Assembly (NCBI GenBank): GCA_902826695.1
Contig: CADEFU010000005.1
Span: 1-64,000 of the forward strand
Reading direction: 5' to 3'
DNA: 64,000 bases
Origin: an uncultured Alphaproteobacteria bacterium
GTDB taxonomy: Bacteria; Pseudomonadota; Alphaproteobacteria; Micropepsales; Micropepsaceae
How positions within the stretch are numbered: the first letter of the stretch is position 1; each line of letters begins with the position of its first letter. Shown here one piece after another: positions 56,912 through 64,000 of this stretch. A model generated the notes under the pieces. That model was given only the letters and a program-made list of their open reading frames with translations, ran no database searches and was not told where the DNA came from. Both the position numbers and the translations under genes were made by a program.

Positions 56912-57697
56912 TCAAGATTTCGGTGGCGCGGACTTGGCGGCCATTGCCGCCCGTCCGCGCGGACCATGAAAGTACTCTCGGATCCAGGGATGCTCCTGGG
57001 TCATCATTTCCTGGATTGTACCTGTGACCAGAACTTTTTTCTCGGCCAACACGGCGATCCGGTCGCAAATGGCGTAAAGGCTGTCCAAATCGTGGGTCAC
57101 CATGAAGACGGTGAGGCCCAAGGTCGCCTGCAAATTCTTGATCAACTCGTCGAAAGCCGAGGCACCGATCGGGTCCAAACCCGCCGTCGGCTCGTCCAAA
57201 AACACGATCTCGGGATCGAGCGCGAGTGCCCGTGCAAGTCCCGCACGCTTGCGCATGCCCCCGGACAATTCCGAAGGGTGCTTCGGCCCCGCTTCGGGTG
57301 GCAGGCCGACCAGTCCGATCTTCACCGCCGCAATTTCATCCATCAGTTTCTGCGGCATGCGCAGGTGCTCTTTGAGAGCCACCTGAATGTTCTGCGCGAC
57401 AGTAAGCGAGGAAAACAGAGCGCCATCCTGAAAGAGCACGCCCCAGCGCCGCTCGACCGATTGCTCTTCCGCGCGCGTCATCTCCCCGCGCGCCTTGCCG
57501 AAGATTTCAACTCGCCCCGCCGCCGGCCGGTTAATGCCGAGGATCGTACGCAGCAACACCGACTTGCCTGTCCCCGACCCGCCGACGATGCCAAGCACTT
57601 CACCGCGAAAAATGTCGAGGTCCAAATGATCGTGGATCACCTGAGGCCCGAACTGATTGCGCAAACCGCGCACCGTAATGATGGTGTCGCGTGTCAT
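56912..57697 (-). CDS. mlaF: Lipid-transport ABC ATPase
   Basis: 261 residues. Walker A GGSGTGKS, Q-loop FQDGALFSSLTV, signature SGGMRKRAGLARALALDPEIVFLDEP with Walker B, and H-loop VTHDLDS, as in MlaF/Ttg2A. It powers the MlaE permease. The start overlaps the mlaE stop (ATGA). Confidence 0.95.
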   Translation of the reverse strand: MTRDTIITVRGLRNQFGPQVIHDHLDLDIFRGEVLGIVGGSGTGKSVLLRTILGINRPAAGRVEIFGKARGEMTRAEEQSVERRWGVLFQDGALFSSLTVAQNIQVALKEHLRMPQKLMDEIAAVKIGLVGLPPEAGPKHPSELSGGMRKRAGLARALALDPEIVFLDEPTAGLDPIGASAFDELIKNLQATLGLTVFMVTHDLDSLYAICDRIAVLAEKKVLVTGTIQEMMTQEHPWIREYFHGPRGRAAMAAKSAPPKS

Positions 57698-58830
57698 ATG
57701 CCGAGCTTCACGAACATGATGGAGAAGAACGCGTCCACGACAATGACGGTGAAGATACCTTCAACCACCGACACCGTCGTCCGCTGACCGACCGACTCGG
57801 CACTGCCCTCGACTTTCAGCCCCTCGAAACACCCGATCATCGCGATCAGAAGTCCGAACACTGGCGCCTTGATGAAGGCAACGCCCGCGTCCCAGACATC
57901 GATCGCATCCTTGACGCGCTCGACATACATCGCAGGTGACATCCCAAGCTCAAGCCAAACAACCAAACCGCCACCCAAGAGGCCCATCATCGCCGATATG
58001 AAGCCCAGTATCGGCATCATCACGAGCAGCGCGAGAACCCGCGGCAGCACAAGCACTTCCATCGGGTCGAGCCCGAGCGTGCGCATTGCGTCGATTTCTT
58101 CGCGCAGCTTCATCGAACCGATCTGCGCTGTGAACGCGCTGCCGGATCTGCCCGCAACGATGATCGCCGTGAGCAGAATGCCGATCTCACGTAAAAACGA
58201 CACGGCGACCAAGTTCACCGTGAAAACCTCGCCGCCGAACCTGCGAAGCTGCTCCGCCCCTTGATAGGCCAGCACCGCCCCGATCAGGAACGATATCAAA
58301 CTCACGATCGGAACCGCGTTAAGTCCCGTCTGTTCCATGTGATAGACGGTCGATGTCGTCCGCATTCTGAACGGATTGGCAATCGTCTTGGCGAGCGTCT
58401 CGAGTACCAGTCCGAAGAAGCCGACCAAATCGCGCCCGGTACGCGCGCCCTCATCCAACGACGATCCCATCCGCACAAGGAGGTTCGTAAAGATGTTTCC
58501 CGACGGCGGTTCGGCCCTCAGCGGCCGATCGGCCTTTGCGACGGCATTGAGCAGCGTTGATTGCGGCACGGTCGCGCCCGCGATCGTAACCTTGGCACCT
58601 GCCCGCTCGAGCGAGCGTCTTGTGCGGTAAATAAGCCAAGCGCCCGCGGTATCGAGCCTGCTCAGGTGGGACAGATCGAACGTCGCTGTCTTGCGATCGA
58701 AAGTGTGAATGTCGCTGAGCGCCTTGTCGATTGTGTCGGCATGAACCACGACCCAGTCGCCCTGAGGCCGCAGCATCAGAGACGACGCGTCCTCCGACAC
58801 GTCCAGCCAAGCCTCAGCAACCCCAGTCAT
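57694..58830 (-). CDS. mlaE: MlaE permease with N-terminal STAS domain
   Basis: 378 residues. An N-terminal STAS-like domain (1-110; DLSHLSRLDTAGAWLIYRTRRSLERAG) is fused to an MlaE permease (about 135-378; SLISFLIGAVLAYQGAEQLRRFGGEVF and REIGILLTAIIVAGRSGSAFTAQIGSMKLREEIDAM). In Escherichia coli the STAS protein MlaB is a separate subunit; the fused form is common in alphaproteobacteria. It takes part in phospholipid asymmetry of the outer membrane. The frame is open 40 codons upstream, but ATG before TGVAEAWL is preferred. Confidence 0.93.
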   Translation of the reverse strand: MTGVAEAWLDVSEDASSLMLRPQGDWVVVHADTIDKALSDIHTFDRKTATFDLSHLSRLDTAGAWLIYRTRRSLERAGAKVTIAGATVPQSTLLNAVAKADRPLRAEPPSGNIFTNLLVRMGSSLDEGARTGRDLVGFFGLVLETLAKTIANPFRMRTTSTVYHMEQTGLNAVPIVSLISFLIGAVLAYQGAEQLRRFGGEVFTVNLVAVSFLREIGILLTAIIVAGRSGSAFTAQIGSMKLREEIDAMRTLGLDPMEVLVLPRVLALLVMMPILGFISAMMGLLGGGLVVWLELGMSPAMYVERVKDAIDVWDAGVAFIKAPVFGLLIAMIGCFEGLKVEGSAESVGQRTTVSVVEGIFTVIVVDAFFSIMFVKLGI

Positions 58831-59098
58831 TACGTAAGGCCCCACACGCAAACCACCGGCGCACCCGCTTTGCGCCAGGGAACAAACTCGAATCAAGAGT
58901 GTGCCCGCGCGATCAATGCCCAGCAAGTTCGTGTGCAAGTTGCGAGCCATACCGTCTTGCTGAGTTAACCGGTGGTGATTGCCGCCACACCGGGGCGCTT
59001 GCGTTGTGCCGCAACTCAGCCAAAAATCGATTCGACAACGGGGACTTAGCCCGCGCTTCTATCCTAGCGGATGCGCCGGCTTCAGAGGCGCCTTAGCC
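58831..59098. promoter_or_regulatory. 268-bp divergent region, mla operon and DUF3754 gene
   Basis: It lies between mlaE and the DUF3754 gene. TATCCT near 59060 may be a -10 for the plus-strand gene. No other operator is evident and no ORF here is supported. Confidence 0.35.
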
Positions 59099-60409
59099 AT
59101 GACTGCCGAAAGCCACACCGCGGGGAATTCGCCCGCGCCACAGAAGCTGCACTTCATCCCGGTGCTGCGGGCGGACTTGATCAGCGCCATGAAGGAGCAG
59201 GGCTTCGCAAGCGATCAAGTCAACGATTTCCAGACGCTCGCGACTTTCCTTGGCGCATATTTTCACCATGATTTCTACGACGAGCTGACGGAACTGAAGG
59301 AGACCTACGCCTGGTTTTCGCCCTCAGGTCCGCACCCCGTGCGCCGCGAAACGCGCGACGCCGATACCGCCTTTGCGAAATTGATGGCGACCTTCGAGAG
59401 CGTTATGGCGCGCGCAAACTTCATGGAGTTGCCGCAAGCTGAGGTCGCGAACTTGGGCGGCGACCATCCGCAGTTTGACGTGAAGACGCGAACTCCGCTG
59501 GAAACTTACGAGGTCATCCGCATCTTCTACCGCGGCGAGCGGACGAAGACAGTAACACAAGCAACTGCCTTGGGCTTCAAGTCGAAGGAGATCGCGCTCG
59601 ATACGCTCGACGACGTCATCGTCTTCGTCCGTTTCAAACAACCATCCGGCATGCCGCGCAAGCGATTCATGCGCCGCAACAGCAAACTCCCCGGCGGCGC
59701 TGAACCCGGCAGCGTGATGGTAAAGTCGTTCCGCAGCATCGCCCGTATCGAACTGCCGATGCTGCTCCCTGACGTGCAGATCGTCATGAGCCGCTTGGAT
59801 GCAATGCTCTTGGGCGGCCCGGCATTGCTCGGCGCCGTCCCAATCGCGCTGAACTTGCTGCCGGCGCTCTCCGTTATTCTAGTCGTCGTTGGCGCCTATC
59901 TCGGCTTCTCTGGCGCGGTGACACACGACCAACTGATGAAAGCCGTCGGCGCGCTCTCCGTCGTCATCGGCGCGGGCGCCTTCATGTGGCGCCAGTACTC
60001 GAACTATTCGTTCCGCAAACTGAAGTACCAACGCAAAGTCGCCGACAACATCTACTTCAAGAACGTGAACAATGACGTGGGCGTCTTCGAGACGCTTATC
60101 AGCGCCGCCGAAGATCAAGAAGTGAAGGAAGTGATCCTCGCTTACCACTCGCTCCTGACCGCAGGGCCTGTGGCCCATTCCGGCGACCTCGATCGGCGAA
60201 TCGAAGCCTGGCTCAAGAAGACCTTCCAAATAGACGTCGACTTCGAGGTCGGCGACGCCCTCACAAAACTCGAAGGTCTCGGCTTCTTAACCCAAAAAGA
60301 CGGAAAAATGGCAGCCGTCGCCCTGCCGGACGCGCTCGCCCGCCTCGACACGCTCTGGGATCGGCTCTACGACTTCACCCGTGCGCCGGGAACGCACGCG
60401 GCCGCATGA
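59099..60409 (+). CDS. DUF3754 (TMEM143-like) membrane protein
   Basis: 436 residues. The N-terminal region has FHHDFYDELTELKETYAWFSP, then TYEVIRIFYRGERTKTVTQ. Two TM helices follow (about 245-265 and 275-300), then a C-terminal cytosolic helical domain (SRFRKLKYQRKVADNIYFKNVNNDVGVFETLISAAEDQEVKEVILAYH). This is the DUF3754 family shared with mitochondrial TMEM143, of unknown function. It is followed by the cyclase gene 18 bp on. Confidence 0.88.
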   Translation: MTAESHTAGNSPAPQKLHFIPVLRADLISAMKEQGFASDQVNDFQTLATFLGAYFHHDFYDELTELKETYAWFSPSGPHPVRRETRDADTAFAKLMATFESVMARANFMELPQAEVANLGGDHPQFDVKTRTPLETYEVIRIFYRGERTKTVTQATALGFKSKEIALDTLDDVIVFVRFKQPSGMPRKRFMRRNSKLPGGAEPGSVMVKSFRSIARIELPMLLPDVQIVMSRLDAMLLGGPALLGAVPIALNLLPALSVILVVVGAYLGFSGAVTHDQLMKAVGALSVVIGAGAFMWRQYSNYSFRKLKYQRKVADNIYFKNVNNDVGVFETLISAAEDQEVKEVILAYHSLLTAGPVAHSGDLDRRIEAWLKKTFQIDVDFEVGDALTKLEGLGFLTQKDGKMAAVALPDALARLDTLWDRLYDFTRAPGTHAAA

Positions 60410-60426
60410 AGGACTGAACGGGGGAC

Positions 60427-62754
60427 ATGGCACAACGCGACGGCACCACCCGCGATAGCGCGCTCGCAATGGCGGGAATCGCGGGCCTGTTGCGCTGGCT
60501 CGGCGTCGTGCCGTGGGTGGTGTGGATTCTAGCCGTCCTGTTTCATCTGCTCGACCCAGGAAACATCGTCGACTCGCTACGAACACAGGTTTTCGACTTT
60601 TATCAGAGGACGAGTCCGCGTGCCTACGTAAACCCCAAGGACACAATCGGCCTCCAGGTCCGCTACGTCGATATCGACGAAGAGAGCATCAAGCGCATCG
60701 GTCAGTGGCCGTGGCCTCGGACAACAGTAGCAAAGCTGGTTCGAAATCTTGGGGAGATGGGCACCGCCGTTGTTGCGTTCGACATTGTTTTCGCGGAGCC
60801 GGACAACACATCGCCCGATCAAGTCGCAAAACAACTACCCGCGGGAACGGATTGGGATGCGACACGCACGCAGCTAACGACCTTGCCGCGCAATGACGCA
60901 ATTCTAGCCGATGCGCTAAAGGGCGTATCGACGGTAACAGGCTTTGCATTCAACAATGAGCGCGGCGGACGGCCACCCAAGCGAGTGGGTGACGAGTCCA
61001 TCCTCGGCGACGGAAAACCCCTCCTGGCGCTCCCGCACCAGTACGGCGTAACCACGACCATGCCGGAGTTGGAGAACGCAGCCGCCGGAAACGGCTCGTT
61101 TAACGTTGTGATCTCGGCCAATGACGACCTGGTCGTGCGCAAAGTTCCGCTTCTCTTCAACTATCAGGACAAGATCTACCCAAGCCTCACACTCGAAGTG
61201 CTGCGCGTACTAACCGAAAAGATCGGACAGCGCGGAACGCTGCTCATCAGCACGCCGGGCGCAGGTATGGAAATGGCCGCCGGCTATGCGAACCGCGTTG
61301 TCTCGCTTCGGATCGGCGAAATCGTGGTGCCAACGACTCAGAACGCCGAACTCTGGTTGCACTACACCGACGATAAGCAGAAACAAGCCTACAAGCGATC
61401 AATACCGGCTTGGCGAATCCTCGACGGTTCGGCCGACAGATCGCTGCTGGAAAGTTCGGCCGTCTTCGTTGGCACCAGCGCACCCGGCCTTCTCGATTTG
61501 CGCCCGACGCCGACCAACCCAGCAATGCCGGGTGTGGAGGTACACGTTCAAGCTCTGGAGCAAATGCTACTTGGAGCACATCTAGAGCGGCCGGACACTG
61601 CGTTGGGATTCGAACTAATTTTCGCCGCTATCATCGGTCTGATCGTGCTGATCCTTATCGCGCGCGTTTCGGTCTTTTGGATCGCAGCGGTCGCCATCGG
61701 TGCCGTTCTATTCGCCATAGGCTACTCGTGGTATTCCTTCACAGCCCTGCATCAGCTTGTGGATCCGGTCGCCGCATCGGTGAGTATCGCCCTCGTCTTC
61801 GCCTCTGCCAGCCTCGTCAAATTCATGCGCACCGAGGCCGAGCGCCGCACCGTCCGCAGCGCCTTCGCCCAGTACCTGCCGCCCGACGTCGTCGAGAGCA
61901 TCGCCAAAGATCCCTCGCAGCTGAAACTCGGCGGTCAGACCCGCGAGCTCTCGATCATGTTCTGCGACATCCGCGGCTTTACACCGATCGCCGAGAGCTT
62001 CCGCGCCGACCCGCAAGGCCTGACCCGCCTCATCAACCGCGCGCTGACACCGTTGTCGCGCCAGGTGCTGAACCACCGCGGCACGATCGACAAGTACATC
62101 GGCGACTGCGTCATGGCGTTCTGGAACGCACCCCTCGACGATACGGAGCACGCAACCCACGCCTGCGAATGCGCGCTCGGCATGATGGACGCGCTCGTTG
62201 ACCTCAATCAGGAACTGACCGCTGAGGGTTTCTACAAGTCGCACAAAGTGAACCCGATCGACGTCTCTATCGGCATCAACACCGGCACTTGCGTCGTCGG
62301 CAATATGGGCTCCGAATTGCGCTTCGACTATTCCGCGCTCGGCGACGCGGTAAACGTGTCCGCACGGATCCAGTCGTTCTGTGGCAACTACGGCTTCGCC
62401 ATAGCCATCGGCGAAGACACCGAATCCGTCATCGCCGACAAGTTCGCCTTCCTCGAACTCGACTATATCGCCGTGAAGGGCCGCGCGACGCCAACCCACA
62501 TCTACGCGCTCTTGGGCCACGCGCACGTCCGCGAGACGAAGACGTTCCAAGATCTCGAAACCACCTTCCAAGCCCTTTTCAAAGCCTTCCGCTCCAAAGA
62601 CTGGGCAGGCGCGCGCGAGGCAATCAAAGTCGGCCGAACGCTCGAACACGCGCCCGAGGAAATCTTCGACACCTACGAATCCCGCATCGCCCACTACGAG
62701 CTCGAGCCACCCCCGGCGGACTGGGACGGCGCATGGTCCGCCAAGGAAAAGTGA
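60427..62754 (+). CDS. CHASE2-domain adenylate cyclase
   Basis: 775 residues. An N-terminal TM helix and a periplasmic CHASE2 sensor (about 45-390) are followed by TM helices (about 395-460) and a class III cyclase domain. SIMFCDIRGFT and DKYIGDCVMAFWNAP supply metal-binding Asp residues (near 513 and 560) and the purine-selecting Lys, and FDYSALGD supplies the adenine-selecting Asp, so the product is probably cAMP. VGNMGSELRFD and NVSARI complete the core. A C-terminal tail of about 80 residues follows. It starts after GGGGGAC. Confidence 0.93.
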   Translation: MAQRDGTTRDSALAMAGIAGLLRWLGVVPWVVWILAVLFHLLDPGNIVDSLRTQVFDFYQRTSPRAYVNPKDTIGLQVRYVDIDEESIKRIGQWPWPRTTVAKLVRNLGEMGTAVVAFDIVFAEPDNTSPDQVAKQLPAGTDWDATRTQLTTLPRNDAILADALKGVSTVTGFAFNNERGGRPPKRVGDESILGDGKPLLALPHQYGVTTTMPELENAAAGNGSFNVVISANDDLVVRKVPLLFNYQDKIYPSLTLEVLRVLTEKIGQRGTLLISTPGAGMEMAAGYANRVVSLRIGEIVVPTTQNAELWLHYTDDKQKQAYKRSIPAWRILDGSADRSLLESSAVFVGTSAPGLLDLRPTPTNPAMPGVEVHVQALEQMLLGAHLERPDTALGFELIFAAIIGLIVLILIARVSVFWIAAVAIGAVLFAIGYSWYSFTALHQLVDPVAASVSIALVFASASLVKFMRTEAERRTVRSAFAQYLPPDVVESIAKDPSQLKLGGQTRELSIMFCDIRGFTPIAESFRADPQGLTRLINRALTPLSRQVLNHRGTIDKYIGDCVMAFWNAPLDDTEHATHACECALGMMDALVDLNQELTAEGFYKSHKVNPIDVSIGINTGTCVVGNMGSELRFDYSALGDAVNVSARIQSFCGNYGFAIAIGEDTESVIADKFAFLELDYIAVKGRATPTHIYALLGHAHVRETKTFQDLETTFQALFKAFRSKDWAGAREAIKVGRTLEHAPEEIFDTYESRIAHYELEPPPADWDGAWSAKEK

Positions 62755-62808
62755 GCGCCTCGCCGCTGCAAATGCGCTATGAAGGCCGGCGAATCTGAAG
62801 CGGCCGAC

Positions 62809-63900
62809 ATGACCAATCCGCAAGCCTTTTTCTCCGCCGACTACACCGAGGCCCGCGAAAAGTTCTTGGGGCACGCACGTCGCCGCCATTGCGAACTGAC
62901 CGCCCATCTTCACCCGCACGCAAAGGGCCCGCGCGGCGAAGACCTGTTCATCGACGTGGCTGTCTCCGGACCCGCGCGCGCCGCTGCGGGCCTGCTCCTG
63001 ATCTCGGGCACCCACGGCGTCGAAGCCTATGCCGGCTCCGCCTGCCAAATCGGCTGGCTCGCCACGAACGGTGACTCAGCCTGGCCTCCCGAGCTGCGCG
63101 TGGTGATGATCCACGCGCTGAACCCCTACGGCTTTGCCTGGAACCGCCGCGTCACCGAAGACAACGTGGACCTCAACCGCAATTTCGTCAGCCACAACGC
63201 GCCCTACCCCGCAAACGACGGCTACGAGCAACTGAAATCGGCGATCGCCCCGAAAGACTTGGACCCTGAAACGCTGCGCCAAGGCAGCGAATTGTTCCGC
63301 GACTTCATCAAGGAGTACGGCCCCTTCACGATGCAAGAAGCGGTGAGCAAGGGCCAATACGCGCATCCCGACGGCATGTATTTCGGCGGCACGCGCGAAC
63401 AATGGTCGGCCGGCGTCCTGAAACACGTGGTGCGCCGCGAACTCGCCCACTGCCACCGCGTCGGCGTGATCGACTTCCACACCGGCCTCGGTCCCTTTGG
63501 CCACGGCGAACTGATCAGCGAAGACGCCACCGGAACCCCAGCCTATGAGCGCGCGAAGAGCTGGTGGCCGGACGTCTGCTCGACCCAATCGGGCGACTCA
63601 GTTTCGGCCGCCGTCATGGGTAGCATCGATTCATGCCTGCCCGGCCTCCTACCTCGCACCGATGTCACCGTCGGCTGCCTCGAATTCGGCACCGTCTCCA
63701 CATTCGAAGTCTTCATGGCCCTGCGCGCCGACAACTGGCTCCACACCCGCGGCAACCCGCAAGGTAACGAAGCCCCGGCGATCAAAGCCCAAATCCGCGC
63801 CGCCTTCTTCCCCGACCAGGACGACTGGAAAGAGATGATCTGGAAGCGCGGCGAGGAAGTCATGACGCAAGCGGTTCACGGCCTGACGGCGCGCGCGTAG
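62809..63900 (+). CDS. DUF2817/M14-like metallopeptidase
   Basis: 363 residues. GTHGVEAYAGS gives the zinc His/Glu; PYGFAWNRRVTEDNVDLNRNF and IDFHTGLGPFG are the carboxypeptidase-like motifs of DUF2817, with a C-terminal Glu in VGCLEFGTVS. It probably cleaves a small peptide or amide. An ATG at 62779 would add ten residues. It follows the cyclase by 54 bp. Confidence 0.85.
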   Translation: MTNPQAFFSADYTEAREKFLGHARRRHCELTAHLHPHAKGPRGEDLFIDVAVSGPARAAAGLLLISGTHGVEAYAGSACQIGWLATNGDSAWPPELRVVMIHALNPYGFAWNRRVTEDNVDLNRNFVSHNAPYPANDGYEQLKSAIAPKDLDPETLRQGSELFRDFIKEYGPFTMQEAVSKGQYAHPDGMYFGGTREQWSAGVLKHVVRRELAHCHRVGVIDFHTGLGPFGHGELISEDATGTPAYERAKSWWPDVCSTQSGDSVSAAVMGSIDSCLPGLLPRTDVTVGCLEFGTVSTFEVFMALRADNWLHTRGNPQGNEAPAIKAQIRAAFFPDQDDWKEMIWKRGEEVMTQAVHGLTARA

Positions 63901-63903
63901 TCG

Positions 63904-64000
63904 CTACGCCGTCAAATCGATCGCGATCTTCCCGAAGTGGCCTTGCCCCGCCATGTGGCCGAGCGCTTCCTTGGCTTGGGCAAACCCGAACGTCTTGTCG
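63904..64000 (-). CDS. MDR family oxidoreductase, C-terminal end
   Basis: Only the last 31 codons are present on the minus strand: DKTFGFAQAKEALGHMAGQGHFGKIAIDLTA. The pattern FxxAxEALxHMxxxxxxGKI is the normal end of zinc-binding or quinone-oxidoreductase-type alcohol dehydrogenases. The rest lies beyond the window. Confidence 0.78.
   Translation of the reverse strand, partial: DKTFGFAQAKEALGHMAGQGHFGKIAIDLTA

Noticed and set aside
61708-63048. 446-codon minus-strand ORF opposite the cyclase and DUF2817 gene
   Set aside because: It spans two real genes on the other strand and shows no recognisable domain.

Overview
The window is about 64 kb of GC-rich, densely packed chromosome from an alphaproteobacterium. 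Evidence for this is a CckA-type hybrid kinase, the flagellin regulator FlbT, a FlmG-like flagellin glycosyltransferase, a TipN-like polar coiled-coil protein, the recA-alaS-icd neighbourhood, and a direct-repeat LexA box (GTTC-N7-GTTC) in front of recA. Together these point to a swarmer/stalked-type lineage (Caulobacterales or relatives). I see no rRNA, tRNA, CRISPR array, prophage or complete insertion sequence.

Layout. 1-9.6 kb: end of icd, a hairpin-shaped repeat element, a CPBP protease, a cyclic-nucleotide-type K+ channel, alaS, recA with its SOS operator, an MFS transporter and a stand-alone IS1595-type zinc-ribbon protein. 9.6-13.7 kb: rhomboid protease, NYN-domain protein, cckA. 14-22.6 kb: a cell-surface/flagellar modification block. 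It holds an orphan FlgC-like protein, a SpsF-PseG fusion, a sulfotransferase, a sugar-type methyltransferase, a spinster-type MFS, and flbT divergent from a TPR-glycosyltransferase (FlmG-like). 22.7-26 kb: MoxR ATPase and its VWA partner, separated by two small secreted-protein genes. 26-33.6 kb: HTH-citrate synthase, serine hydrolase, and a TetR-controlled ferredoxin/methyltransferase cluster. 33.7-39.5 kb: degenerate EAL protein, NUDIX, beta-barrel, LuxR-type regulator, NAD kinase and moaA. 39.5-47.6 kb: glpK, class II aldolase, a lone molybdopterin hydroxylase, a beta-gamma-crystallin-like secreted protein, ferredoxin with its NADPH reductase, chorismate mutase. 47.6-53 kb: phosphonate monoesterase/sulfatase-cupin operon, MBL hydrolase, Hpt protein, NnrU-like protein. 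53-64 kb: TipN-like protein, the mlaE-mlaF-mlaD-pqiC lipid transport operon, DUF3754 protein, CHASE2 adenylate cyclase, DUF2817 peptidase and the end of an MDR oxidoreductase.

The most coherent new proposal is the 14-22 kb block. An activated nonulosonic-acid-type sugar made by the fusion enzyme could be transferred to flagellin by the FlmG-like protein, and further decorated by the sulfo- and methyltransferase. CtrA-like boxes lie in its intergenic gaps. Other points of interest are an orphan antitoxin-like ORF, a YiiX-family hydrolase with Ser in place of the catalytic Cys, an inactive EAL protein, paired TetR operators, and palindromes placed at start codons.
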